Source: JAEVLT01 sp044598425
Lineage (GTDB): Bacteria > Bacillota > Bacilli > Bacillales > Cytobacillaceae
Direction of reading: 5' to 3'
NCBI GenBank assembly: GCA_044598425.1
Contig: CP172536.1
Location: 2,666,001-2,730,000, forward strand
DNA length: 64,000 nucleotides
Of this stretch, positions 44,230-52,366 are shown in pieces (the first letter of the stretch is position 1; the number at the start of each line of letters is the position of its first letter). The notes under the pieces were generated by a model. The model saw nothing but the letters and a program-made list of their open reading frames with translations. It did no database searches and was not told the origin of the DNA. A program made the translations under genes and the position numbers.

Positions 44230-44584
44230 TACCTTCACCCTTTACGTATGTATAGAGTCCCATTTATTTGATCACTGTTACATCAATTATAAAGTTTAAC
44301 AGACCTTGATTCAATGAGCCATATGGAAAAGCAGTGTGGGAGAAGTTTTTAGTAATGATGAATAGAGTAAGATCTTTACAAGATCAGTTTCAGCTTAAAA
44401 TGCTTATTTGGTGGTAAGTCTTTGTAATGACCATTTTTCCTTTGAATCTTGATTTTTAGGCATTACTCAACCCTGGTAATGACCTTTCTCTGAAATCAAA
44501 ACAACTTGGCATTTTTTCTCCAATATCCCTTAAATCGAAATCCCCCGCAGCACACAACGACTGCGAGGGATCCGTTTTTCACTC
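44230..44584. other. Gap between ytoI and a small membrane protein gene
   Basis: About 355 bp with no gene. It contains a direct repeat GTAATGACC (44424-44432 and 44476-44484, 52 bp apart) of unknown meaning, and a hairpin ATCCC...GGGAT at 44541-44572, probably the terminator of the small gene at 44585. Confidence 0.5.
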
Positions 44585-44830
44585 TTATCCATTAAAAGAC
44601 CTGGATTTTTTGCCTTTCCTTTCCGAATGGAGCCTGCCTGTCTTAGCGGGTCTTTTAGGCTGATAGAGCAACCCGGTCAGATTTCCTGCAATAACAAAAA
44701 GGGCCAAGGCAAGCCAAGCAAGCGAAAAAATCCCGCGCGCCCCTTCGGATGTGATCGAAAGTCGAGGGACAGCGAAATAAAGTATAAAAATACTAGCCAA
44801 AAGACAAAGTAAATATCGATTTCTTTTCAT
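44585..44830 (-). CDS. Small membrane protein of unknown function
   Basis: 81 residues from ATG 44830 (GGGAGA 9-10 nt upstream; an earlier ATG at 44869 has no ribosome binding site). Two hydrophobic segments (about 6-22 and 33-55) and a basic C-terminal tail rich in Lys and Arg. I do not recognise it. It stands between ytoI and ytkL on the same strand. Confidence 0.65.
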   Translation of the reverse strand: MKRNRYLLCLLASIFILYFAVPRLSITSEGARGIFSLAWLALALFVIAGNLTGLLYQPKRPAKTGRLHSERKGKKSRSFNG

Positions 44831-44944
44831 CCGTTCTGATCTCCCTCCTCCAAAGACTGCTTGTTTCATTTGTATGCTTGGAGTTAGAAAAAAAGTCTAT
44901 ATTACCAGATTGATTCGATACTTCGCGGATGTTAAAACGATATT

Positions 44945-45625
44945 TTATAGCTCAATAACATCTCCTGCATGAAGAACTCTTCCATTAGCCTCATCCAGCA
45001 TTTGTATAAAGGCATTTGGATCCTGTTTAATTGGCGGGAACGTATTATAGTGAATCGGAACAACCGTTTTCGCTCTCAACAACTTGGCGGCATATGCAGC
45101 ATCTTCAGGTCCCATTGTAAAATTGTCGCCAATTGGCAGGAAGGCAAGATCAATTGGATGCCGTTCTCCAATCAGCTTCATATCCGAGAATAAAGCCGTA
45201 TCGCCAGCGTGGTAAATCGTTTTTCCTTCATTCATAAACAGAACTCCGGCTGGCATCCCGCAGTATACAATCTCTTTACTTTCGGTGATTAAGCCGGTTC
45301 CATGAAACGCAGGTGTCAATTTCACTTTGCCAAAATCAAACTGATAAGCACCGCCAATGTGCATACCATGCGTTTGTAGCCCCTGCCAGCTAAGATAGGC
45401 AGAGAGTTCAAAATTAGCAACAACAAGGGATCTGTGCTTTTTGGCAAGTTCGACCGTATCGCCAAGATGATCTCCGTGACCATGTGTTAAAATAATGACA
45501 TCAGGCTTGACATCTTCCACTTTAAGATCAGTTAAATCGTTTCCAGTAATAAATGGGTCAATAAAAATCGTCTTGCCGTTTGTTTGAATTTGCACCACTG
45601 AATGGCCGTGATAAAAAACTTTCAT
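44945..45625 (-). CDS. ytkL: Metal-dependent hydrolase, metallo-beta-lactamase fold (UPF0173)
   Basis: 226 residues from ATG 45625 with GGAGGAG 8 nt upstream. Metallo-beta-lactamase fold with THGHGDHLGD (metal ligands), HAGDTALFSDM and a C-terminal VPIHYNT. Matches the UPF0173/YtkL family; the substrate is unknown. Divergent from the Xaa-Pro peptidase gene. Confidence 0.9.
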   Translation of the reverse strand: MKVFYHGHSVVQIQTNGKTIFIDPFITGNDLTDLKVEDVKPDVIILTHGHGDHLGDTVELAKKHRSLVVANFELSAYLSWQGLQTHGMHIGGAYQFDFGKVKLTPAFHGTGLITESKEIVYCGMPAGVLFMNEGKTIYHAGDTALFSDMKLIGERHPIDLAFLPIGDNFTMGPEDAAYAAKLLRAKTVVPIHYNTFPPIKQDPNAFIQMLDEANGRVLHAGDVIEL

Positions 45626-45811
45626 ACCCACATCTCCTCCATATCAAAATTATTTACTGCCTACGTCCAGCACTGATACAAATCCATTATATTGAATTTG
45701 AACTGTATTTTAAACCTTCCAAGATTGAAGAAAGATTCTTCTTGTTTACTTTCTTTCTCGCAATTGCTACTCTCAAAATGGGATTATTCACCTAAAGGAG
45801 GCCTCATTTTT

Positions 45812-46909
45812 ATGAATCAGCGAATCGAAAAATTGCAAACATGGATGAAGGAAAGCAATATTCAAGTCAGCTTTATTACATCATCTGAAAATGTCTTTTA
45901 TTTAAGCGGGTTTTACAGTAACCCCCATGAACGGCTACTTGCTTTAGCCGTTTTCCAAGAGGAAGAGCCATTCCTCATTTGTCCAAGCATGGAAAAAGGA
46001 GAAGCCAAAAAATCAGGCTGGCCATATGAAATCATTGGCTACAGCGACATTGACCATCCGTGGGAATTCATACAGAAAGCCATTAACAAGAGAATAGATG
46101 GCGTCTCAAAAGCGGCGATTGAAAAAGAGCATTTAAACGTTGAACGCTATGAAGAACTCGCGACACTATTCCCTCGCGCTTCATTTATTTCAGCTGAAGA
46201 AAAGCTAAGAACGCTCAGGATGATCAAAGATGCGAAAGAATTAAAAACGATCGAAGAAGCCTGTGCGCTTGCCGATTATGCGGTTGAGGTCGGTGTCAGT
46301 GAAATTGCAGAGGGAAAAACCGAATTGGAAATTCTTTCAGCGATTGAATACGCGTTAAAGAAAAAAGGGGTAACCGAAATGTCATTCGCAACGATGGTTT
46401 TAACGGGAACAAATGCAGCAAGTCCCCATGGAACTCCAGGATTAACGAAAATTCAAAAAGGAGATCTCGTTTTATTTGATCTAGGCGTAGTAGTCGACCG
46501 CTACTGCTCCGATATTACAAGAACAGTTGCTTATGGTGATATTAGTGAAAAACAAAAAGAGATTTACGATACGGTATTAAAAGCGCAGCTTGCTGCCATT
46601 GAAGCAAGCAAACCAGGTGCAGCTGCAGCTGATATCGATCTCACAGCCCGCCGAATGATTAGCGAAGCAGGATACGGGGAATATTTCCCACACCGCCTTG
46701 GACACGGTCTTGGGATCAGCGTTCATGAGTATCCATCGATGACCGAAACAAACCAGCTTAATCTTGAAGAAGGCATGGTTTATACGATCGAACCGGGAAT
46801 TTACGTACCGGAAATAGCTGGAGTAAGAATAGAAGACGATGTTTACATAACCGAAAACGGTGTCAAGGTTCTCACAAAATATTCGAAGGAACTGCAAATC
46901 ATTAACTGA
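45812..46909 (+). CDS. Xaa-Pro peptidase (M24 family)
   Basis: Cleaves the bond before or after proline in small peptides. From ATG 45812 (AAAGGAGGCC upstream) it is 365 residues starting MNQRIEKLQTWM; the longer frame to 45692 has no ribosome binding site. Creatinase N-domain (1-125), then the pita-bread catalytic domain with metal ligands in FDLGVVVDRYCSDITRT, HRLGHGLGISVHEYP, TIEPGIYV and GVRIEDDVY. Either a dipeptidase or aminopeptidase; sequence alone does not decide. Confidence 0.92.
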   Translation: MNQRIEKLQTWMKESNIQVSFITSSENVFYLSGFYSNPHERLLALAVFQEEEPFLICPSMEKGEAKKSGWPYEIIGYSDIDHPWEFIQKAINKRIDGVSKAAIEKEHLNVERYEELATLFPRASFISAEEKLRTLRMIKDAKELKTIEEACALADYAVEVGVSEIAEGKTELEILSAIEYALKKKGVTEMSFATMVLTGTNAASPHGTPGLTKIQKGDLVLFDLGVVVDRYCSDITRTVAYGDISEKQKEIYDTVLKAQLAAIEASKPGAAAADIDLTARRMISEAGYGEYFPHRLGHGLGISVHEYPSMTETNQLNLEEGMVYTIEPGIYVPEIAGVRIEDDVYITENGVKVLTKYSKELQIIN

Positions 46910-46916
46910 AAGAGGG

Positions 46917-46978
46917 TGTCCCAAAAGGGCTGGGCCCTAAAGGTCAATATTTCATAACCTTTTGGGTCAGCCTTTTGC
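46917..46978. terminator. Large hairpin between the peptidase gene and ald
   Basis: CAAAAGGGCTGGGCCC pairs with GGGTCAGCCTTTTG with small bulges, and an inner CCTAAAGG/CCTTTTGG adds to it. It serves as terminator for the convergent genes. AGAGGGTGTCCCAAAAG resembles the terminator next to mutM. Confidence 0.75.
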
Positions 46979-48097
46979 TTATTTTGCTAAAAGCGTTCTC
47001 GCATCTGAATATTCAAGAACATGCGCTTCTGCTACTGCTTTATACGTCACAAAACCATTAAGGGTGTTGATTCCTTTCAGCAGCGTTTCATTTTCCAAAC
47101 AAGCTTGGCGATACCCTTTATTAGCAATTTGCAGCGCATAAGGAACGGTAACGTTTGTCAGTGCCATCGTTGAAGTGCGCGGCACTGCACCCGGCATATT
47201 GGCAACGGCGTAATGGACAACTCCATGTTTCACATACGTCGGATTGTCATGTGTTGTGATTCGATCAGTCGTTTCAAATATTCCCCCTTGGTCAATAGCA
47301 ATATCAACAACAACGCTACCCGGTCTCATCGAACGAATCATTTCCTCCGTTACTAGCTTTGGTGCCTTCGCTCCAGGAATTAGAACAGCCCCAATCACCA
47401 AGTCAGACTCCTTTACCGCTTCAGCAATCGTATAAGGATTCGAAATGAGTGTTGTTACCTCCGATCCAAAAATATCGTCCAATCGGCGCAAGCGGTCAGG
47501 ATTCAAATCGATAATCGTTACTTTCGCACCAAGTCCTATCGCCATTTTTGCAGCATTTGTTCCGGCAACACCGCCGCCAATAATCGTTACTGCTCCCCTT
47601 TGGACACCAGGAACGCCTGAAAGCAGAATGCCTTTACCGCCATTTACTTTTTCTAAAAATTGTGCCCCAACTTGCGGCGCCATTCTCCCAGCCACTTCGC
47701 TCATTGGTGTAAGCAATGGTAGCGCCCGGTTTGGAAGCTGCACCGTTTCATAGGCAATCCCGACAACTTTGCTGTTAATTAAAGCTTTTGTTAACTCCGG
47801 TTCTGGAGCAAGATGCAGGTATGTAAACAGGATTAATCCCTCGCGAAAGTATTGGTATTCATTTGGGAGAGGCTCTTTTACTTTCATGACCATTTCCATT
47901 GACCAAGCTTCTCCTGCTGTTTCAACAAGATGCGCACCCGCTGCTGTATAGTCTTTATCTGTAAACCCTGATCCCAATCCGGCACCTTTTTCGATATAAA
48001 CTTCGTGGCCAAATTTTAGCAAGTTCACAACCCCAGCCGGTGTCATGGCCACTCGGTTTTCGTTATTCTTTATTTCTTTCGGTACCCCGATACGCAT
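46979..48097 (-). CDS. ald: Alanine dehydrogenase
   Basis: NAD-dependent interconversion of alanine with pyruvate and ammonia, used in sporulation and alanine catabolism. 372 residues, starting MRIGVPKEIKNNENRVAMTP. Family residues visible: Lys in VMKVKEP, His in TYLHLAPE, the glycine-rich IIGGGVAGTNAAKMA and DIAIDQGG with the catalytic Asp. Start at 48097 with AAGGAGG. A palindromic TAAAAGCGCTTTTA (48191-48204) upstream is a possible cre at 12/14. Confidence 0.97.
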   Translation of the reverse strand: MRIGVPKEIKNNENRVAMTPAGVVNLLKFGHEVYIEKGAGLGSGFTDKDYTAAGAHLVETAGEAWSMEMVMKVKEPLPNEYQYFREGLILFTYLHLAPEPELTKALINSKVVGIAYETVQLPNRALPLLTPMSEVAGRMAPQVGAQFLEKVNGGKGILLSGVPGVQRGAVTIIGGGVAGTNAAKMAIGLGAKVTIIDLNPDRLRRLDDIFGSEVTTLISNPYTIAEAVKESDLVIGAVLIPGAKAPKLVTEEMIRSMRPGSVVVDIAIDQGGIFETTDRITTHDNPTYVKHGVVHYAVANMPGAVPRTSTMALTNVTVPYALQIANKGYRQACLENETLLKGINTLNGFVTYKAVAEAHVLEYSDARTLLAK

Positions 48098-48465
48098 CAG
48101 ACATGCCTCCTTGTTTTGTCTATCATAGCAAAATAAACCAACTATTTTTAATATAGCACCTTTTCAAAAAAAAGAAAGCACTGCATCTTTTAAAAGCGCT
48201 TTTATTTTACTAATTCCTAAAATTTATTTTATTGTAAGAAAAACCGGGCAAAAACCGCCCGATCCTTTTTGGTTTGGCTGATAAACGGAGTCTGTTGATT
48301 TCCGCTCCAGGCACTCGCTTTCCGCGGGCGGTCGGGAGCCTCCTCGTCGCTACGCTCCTGCGGGGTCTCCCTTGATCCGCTTTTCCCGCAGGAGTCGGTG
48401 CCTTCCGCTCCAATCAACAGGGTGCCATAAACCGAATCAACCATAAGATTCGAAGCGGCTTTTTG
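48098..48465. other. ald upstream region and left end of IS91-like copy 1
   Basis: About 368 bp without a gene. Bases 48098-48237 include the ald leader; from 48238 begins the IS end with CGGGC/GCCCG hairpin (48245-48259) and a GCGGAAAGCG palindrome (48291-48420). Confidence 0.7.
48291..48420. repeat. GCGGAAAGCG palindrome inside the IS91-like element
   Basis: TGTTGATTTCCGCTCCAGGC...CTTCCGCTCCAATCAACAG, with GCGGGCGG and CCTGCGGGG in the middle: the same family as the solo copies at 15.2, 40.4, 51.1 and 62.0 kb. Confidence 0.85.
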
Positions 48466-48747
48466 TTAGAGAACATCCGATAGTTTGTACTCTATACCAT
48501 GTACTCCTTTGTAGTACACTGGATACATTTGTCCACCACATTTTTCGCATGAAAACATCGGTGGAGTGGTTGGATCTCCATCATCCATTAAGTCAAAATC
48601 CCTTACGACATTCAATGGAATTTCCTCTTTTTCATGACACGCTAAACAAACATAGCTGACGCTCTGTTTCTTTGGTTGGCTTTGATTTATTAAACGTTTC
48701 TTTTTCTTCCCTTTTTTCCGTTGTTTTGACACCGGTGAAATACGCAA
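48466..48747 (-). CDS. Small zinc-ribbon protein coupled to the IS91-like transposase
   Basis: 93 residues with a Lys-rich N-terminus (about 8-28) and two CxxC pairs (Cys34/Cys37 and Cys67/Cys70), which form a likely zinc ribbon. It starts at a TTG directly following the transposase TGA, with AAAGGA overlapping the transposase end, so it is translationally coupled. A duplicate at 50309-50590 differs at a few positions and lacks Cys34. Function unknown; a DNA-binding accessory of transposition is a reasonable guess. Confidence 0.75.
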   Translation of the reverse strand: MRISPVSKQRKKGKKKKRLINQSQPKKQSVSYVCLACHEKEEIPLNVVRDFDLMDDGDPTTPPMFSCEKCGGQMYPVYYKGVHGIEYKLSDVL

Positions 48748-49929
48748 TCATCCTTTCAAGATATGCCCTTGAATACTTACATATTTTATCTGTAAGGTTC
48801 CATCCTGAAGACAGACGGATCCCTTGAACTCATAGTAACACGAGCACTTTGAACAGACCATTGGGTCTTTACCAGTCAGGTCCTTTATTCTTTGGCTCCA
48901 ATTTCTCTTTCGAAGAACTTTTTTCACCTTTACTATCTGTCTTTTAACTGTTTCTTGAAAAATCGCTACTTTTTGTTTACAATCAGCTTTCTTCCTTCTT
49001 GAATAAACACCATAGTATCTTATTGTTTTAAAGTTTTCATCCGGAATATGTCGGATCAATCTTCCGATAAACTCTTCTACCGTTATCTTTTCCCGTTTTT
49101 CTTTTCCATCCGTTTTATCCATATATTTAAATGTTACAAATTGACCATCATATTCTTCAATCCGTCCTAAAGCAATCGCAGGTCGACGAATATAACGGCC
49201 AATATATTTCAGCTGTTCCTTTACATTCCCTTTTTGTTTTGGGGCATACACATAGAAGCCTTCCCCATTCGCGGAAAAAGCCTTTTGTAAAAGTGGTTGA
49301 ATTTTTTTCTTTTCCTCATCACATACACTTTTTCGAATTAGTTTTAATACTACCGTTTGCCATTGTTTTCTTAACATATGAAATGGAATATAATCATAAG
49401 TCTTCCATTCCCCGTTCTTTTTCATTCCGCCCATTGTTACTAGCATATGTACATGTGGATTGAAATTTAAACGAGATCCAAAAGTGTGTAGCCCTGCAAT
49501 GATTCCAGGTGTTACTTTGAATTTTTTCTCAAACCACTGTTGTACTATTCCAACTGCCTCATCCATGAATTCTTTTAGAAATTCACGGTGTTTGAGAAAA
49601 ATATTTCTTAATCCTTCATCAATCGTGAAAATAACATGTCGATGATTGACTTGGAATACATCTTCCGAAAGCAATCTCTCCCACTCTTCTGTTTCCCCAC
49701 AACTACAGGTTGTACAAAATCTCCCTTTACAACGAAAAGGAACTTTTTTGACATCATTACATCCTTCACACACGAATAATTTGAATCCATTTTTCGGATT
49801 TCCGCAGCCCCTAAATTTCTCCACCTCTTTAATCACTATCGGTCGAAGGTTCTTATGATGTTTTTTTACAAATTTATCCCAATGCTGATTTTGGTCAAAA
49901 AAGATACGTTTCAGAATATTTGGCTCCAT
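48748..49929 (-). CDS. IS91-family HUH transposase
   Basis: 393 residues from ATG 49929 (GGGAAAA upstream); a TTG at 49953 would add eight. N-terminal zinc-binding region with CEGC, CKGRFC and CSC cysteines, then the HUH motif in NPHVHMLVTMGG (about residue 160), the tyrosine motif KYIGRYIRRPAI (two Tyr, about 255-266), and the IRYYGVYS segment seen in IS91-type transposases. These residues support rolling-circle single-strand transposition. The frame is intact. The nearest family is IS91; it could also be called a Y2-type by the YxxxY. Confidence 0.92.
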   Translation of the reverse strand: MEPNILKRIFFDQNQHWDKFVKKHHKNLRPIVIKEVEKFRGCGNPKNGFKLFVCEGCNDVKKVPFRCKGRFCTTCSCGETEEWERLLSEDVFQVNHRHVIFTIDEGLRNIFLKHREFLKEFMDEAVGIVQQWFEKKFKVTPGIIAGLHTFGSRLNFNPHVHMLVTMGGMKKNGEWKTYDYIPFHMLRKQWQTVVLKLIRKSVCDEEKKKIQPLLQKAFSANGEGFYVYAPKQKGNVKEQLKYIGRYIRRPAIALGRIEEYDGQFVTFKYMDKTDGKEKREKITVEEFIGRLIRHIPDENFKTIRYYGVYSRRKKADCKQKVAIFQETVKRQIVKVKKVLRKRNWSQRIKDLTGKDPMVCSKCSCYYEFKGSVCLQDGTLQIKYVSIQGHILKG

Positions 49930-49949
49930 GTTTCGATTTTCCCGCAATC

Positions 49950-50016
49950 GCAAAAAAGGGTCAACATATAAATTCTGATATTACAAAAAAGGGTCAACAT
50001 ATAAATTCTGATATTA
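49950..50016. repeat. Duplicated end sequence between the two IS copies
   Basis: CAAAAAAGGGTCAACATATA and AATTCTGATATTA occur twice in direct succession at the junction of copy 1 and copy 2. Both end in the sequence shared with the tail of the 188-bp repeats (ATATAAATTCTGATA). Confidence 0.75.
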
Positions 50017-50175
50017 TAAGAAAAACCGGGCAAAAACCGCCCGATCCTTTTTGGTTTGGCTGATAAACGGAGTCTGTTGATTCCCGCTCCAGGCACTCGC
50101 TTTCCGCGGGCGGTCGGGAGCCTCCTCGTCGCTACGCTCCTGCGGGGTCTCCCTTGATCCGCTTTTCCCGCAGGA

Positions 50176-50236
50176 CTTTGAAATAGCTTCTTTGAAATAA
50201 CATCGCACGAAGGAAATGCGTATGCATTTTCGAGGA
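50176..50236 (-). repeat. 60-bp mini-element, copy C, inside the palindrome of IS copy 2
   Basis: Copy 1 reads CCCGCAGGAGTCGGTG; copy 2 has about 61 extra bases after CCCGCAGGA, ending again in AGGA before GTCGGTG. The insert, reversed, carries AAATGCATACGCATTT, CCTTCGTGCG and AAGAAGCT, as copies A and B do. AGGA on both sides may be a 4-bp target duplication. Confidence 0.75.
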
Positions 50237-50308
50237 GTCGGTGCCTTCCGCTCCAATCAACAGGGTGCCCTAAACCGAATCAACCATAAGATTCGAAGCG
50301 GCTTTTTG

Positions 50309-50590
50309 TTAGAGAACATCCGATAGTTTGTACTCTATACCATGTACTCCTTTGTAGTACACTGGATACATTTGTCCACCACATTTTTCGCATGAAAACA
50401 TCGGTGGAGTGGTTGGATCTCCATCATCCATTAAGTCAAAATCCCTTACGACATTCAATGGAATTTCCTCTTTTTCATGACACGCTAAACCAACATAGCT
50501 GACGCTCTGTTTCTTTGGTTGGCTTTGATTTACTAAACGTTTCTTTTTCTTCCCTTTTTTCCGTTGTTTTGACACCGGTGAAATACGCAA
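50309..50590 (-). CDS. Second copy of the zinc-ribbon protein
   Basis: 93 residues, near identical to the protein at 48466-48747 but Cys34 is Gly, so one zinc ligand of the first CxxC pair is lost. TTG start as in copy 1. Its transposase partner is broken, so it has probably lost its role although the frame is open. Confidence 0.65.
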   Translation of the reverse strand: MRISPVSKQRKKGKKKKRLVNQSQPKKQSVSYVGLACHEKEEIPLNVVRDFDLMDDGDPTTPPMFSCEKCGGQMYPVYYKGVHGIEYKLSDVL

Positions 50591-50869
50591 TCATCCTTTC
50601 AAGATATGCCCTTGAATACTTACATTTAGCCTATTTTATCTGCAAGGTTCCATCCTGAAGACAGACGGATCCCTTGAACTCATAGTAACACGAGCACTTT
50701 GAACAGACCATTGGGTCTTTACCAGTCAGGTCCTTTATTCTTTGGCTCCAATTTCTCTTTCGAAGAACTTTTTTCACCTTTACTATCTGTCTTTTAACTG
50801 TTTCTTGAAAAATCGCTACTTTTTGTTTACAATCAGCTTTCTTCCTTCTTGAATAAACACCATAGTATC

Positions 50870-51443
50870 ATATACTCTCGGCATTCGCCGAGTTAGATGA
50901 GGTAAGGATTTCCTCTCCCCATCAAATTGACTTTCCTCCTACCTCGTAGGAGTTTTCTTATTTGTGGAAATATTACAAATTTAACGATTGGTATGCCCAC
51001 CAAAAAGATAATCTCGTGTTTCTTAAAAGTCTATTTTCCCTTTAGTAGCCTGATATTTTTAAGGCTCTTTTCTAAGAAATGGTTGCTTTTAAATAGGTTC
51101 TTTGAACGAATATTGTTTAAGGTTGAATGGAGCGGAAGTGCGAGACTCCTGCGGGAGCAGCGGGACAGGTGAGACCCCACAGGCGTTAACGCCGAGGAGG
51201 CTCACCGCCCGCCCCGCGGAAAGCGAGCATCTGGAGCGGAATTCAACCACACCGCACACTTGGTAAAGAGCAACAAAGTTTACGAAAACAGCCTTTTTCA
51301 AAAAATAAATACGTGACACTTCTTTGACATGCCCTTTTTTGAAAATGTCTTGAAAACAAGAGCCACTTCTTCAGTTATGCTCAATTCCCAGTTATTTTTT
51401 TGGAAAATACTCCGATTTCAACCTAGAAACTCCGAGAGTCTAT
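50870..51443. mobile_element. 574-bp MITE-like element with terminal inverted repeats
   Basis: Ends are ATATACTCTCGG and CCGAGAGTCTAT: inverted repeats matching at 11 of 12 bases. It is flanked by TATC on both sides (50866-50869 and 51444-51447), and IS copy 1 shows the empty site with one TATC. There is no open frame that looks like a transposase. A GCGGAAAGCG palindrome (51059-51298) is nested within. It needs a transposase from elsewhere. Confidence 0.8.
51059..51298 (+). repeat. GCGGAAAGCG palindrome, long complete copy
   Basis: Outer arms AAGGCTCTTTTCTAAG...ACGAAAACAGCCTTTTT, inner GGTTGAATGGAGCGGAAGTG...CATCTGGAGCGGAATTCAACC with CTCCTGCGGG and CCCGCGGAAAGCGAG between. The best preserved of the solo copies. 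Confidence 0.85.
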
Positions 51444-51599
51444 TATCTTATCGTTTTAAAGTTTTCATCCGGAATATGTCTGATTTAGATTTATCCCAAT
51501 GCTGATTTTGGTCAAAAAAGATACGTTTCAGAATATTTGGCTCCATGTCTCGATTTTCCCGCAATCGCAAAAAAGGGTCAACATATAAATTCTGATATT

Positions 51600-51863
51600 A
51601 TAAGAAAAGCGCAAGCGCCCTTGGTCATCGACGTAAGGAGGTGGACTGAGCCGAGTGAGATAAAGGAGAGTCGAAAGACGGTAGTCTTTCGTTCTCGACT
51701 TATCGTAGACGAGGCGAGGGAAGCGACTTAGTCGATAGGGCGCTGGAGCTAGACAGTTATCGAAGTTCAGATATAAATTCTGATAGTATAAGAAAAACGC
51801 AAGCGCCCTTGGTCATCGACGTAGTTGATAGGGTGCTAGAGCTAGACAGTTATCGAAGTTAAG
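51600..51863 (+). repeat. 188-bp structured repeat, one full and one shortened copy
   Basis: Full unit 51600-51787 (same sequence as 15323 units, 188 bp). The next unit, 51788-51863, keeps the ends but lacks the central hairpin. It follows directly on the IS copy 2 end, sharing the ATATAAATTCTGATATTATAAG junction. Confidence 0.85.
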
Positions 51864-51897
51864 TAAAAAGCTTTGCCAAAAATTGAGGCAAAGCTTT
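51864..51897 (-). terminator. Terminator of the Gly/Tyr-rich protein gene
   Basis: Minus strand: AAAGCTTTGCC, loop, GGCAAAGCTTT, then TTACTT. Confidence 0.85.
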
Positions 51898-51910
51898 ATG
51901 GTATTTTCTT

Positions 51911-52210
51911 TTAATAGAAGAATGGGTACGAATAGCCGCCATAGAATGGATACGGATAACCATAACCATAGCCATAACCAAACCCACCATATGGTCCACC
52001 TAAAAGGGCACCGGCAGTTAATCCGCCCAAAAAGCCTCCAAACAATGGAGCGCCAAAACCAAATGGCCTGCCAAAACCAAATGGCCTACCAAATCCCCAC
52101 GGATGGCCAAAGCCACCCCACGGCCGGATTCTTGCATCGATTGAATCGGTATAACCATGTTCCATCGGGAAATTGCCTTCTCCTGGAACAAAATACAGAT
52201 TTGTGTTCAT
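51911..52210 (-). CDS. Glycine/tyrosine-rich small protein, possibly coat-like
   Basis: 99 residues, strongly biased to Gly, Phe, Tyr and Pro: repeated GRPFGFG units (about 40-54), a hydrophobic Gly-rich central stretch (about 56-72) and a GYGYGYGYPYPFYGGYSYPF tail. Start 52210 with GAGGAGGAA. I do not recognise a named family; composition resembles spore-coat or exosporium-associated Gly/Tyr-rich proteins, but that is a guess. Confidence 0.75.
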   Translation of the reverse strand: MNTNLYFVPGEGNFPMEHGYTDSIDARIRPWGGFGHPWGFGRPFGFGRPFGFGAPLFGGFLGGLTAGALLGGPYGGFGYGYGYGYPYPFYGGYSYPFFY

Positions 52211-52327
52211 TCGATTTCCTCCTCATATCTTTTTACACTTAAAGAATATGCAGGAAAAATTTAGACTCTTGGGTGAATATCATACCTCTAGGATTTTTTT
52301 CGGGCATATCCCCAGAATCCGTATAAA

Positions 52328-52360
52328 GTAAAGAGCTGTCAATTTGGAATATGGCAGCTC
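52328..52360 (-). terminator. Terminator of the 50-residue protein gene
   Basis: Minus strand: GAGCTG, loop, CAGCTC, then TTTACTTTATA, starting 7 bp after the stop codon. Confidence 0.75.
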
Positions 52361-52366
52361 ATTGAC

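Larger units (their letters stand above)
48238..49983 (-). mobile_element. IS91-like (HUH) insertion element, intact copy
   Basis: Element boundaries come from comparing the two tandem copies and the solo end at 62012. One end is AAAAACCGGGCAAAAACC with a small GC hairpin and the large palindrome at 48291-48420; the other is AAAAAAGGGTCAACATATAA with TTCTGATATTA. The latter end is present twice (49950-49983 and 49984-50016). It has no conventional inverted repeats and no target duplication visible, as expected for rolling-circle IS91-type elements. It carries the transposase and a coupled zinc-ribbon gene. Exact ends are inference. Confidence 0.75.
50591..51548 (-). pseudogene. Remnant of the IS91-like transposase, copy 2
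   Basis: The C-terminal coding part (50595-50865) matches copy 1 but has a 7-bp insertion (TTAGCCT-type) near 50625 that shifts the frame. After the MITE the match resumes at 51448-51480, then jumps to the N-terminal end at 51490-51548; about 816 bp equivalent to 49055-49870 are missing. No functional product. Confidence 0.85.
50017..51600 (-). mobile_element. IS91-like element, decayed second copy
   Basis: Same left end, palindrome and zinc-ribbon gene as copy 1, and the same right end CCCGCAATCGC, AAAAAAGGGTCAACATATAA. The transposase region is ruined by a 7-bp insertion, a 574-bp MITE-like insertion and a deletion of about 816 bp relative to copy 1. Inserted next to copy 1 in the same orientation. 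Confidence 0.8.

Noticed and set aside
50927..51172. 81-residue open frame inside the MITE
   Set aside because: It crosses the nested palindrome, has no ribosome binding site and no transposase-like features.
48098..51910. CRISPR array in the repeat-rich region
   Set aside because: Repeats are long, few and palindromic with no regular spacers, and there are no cas genes.
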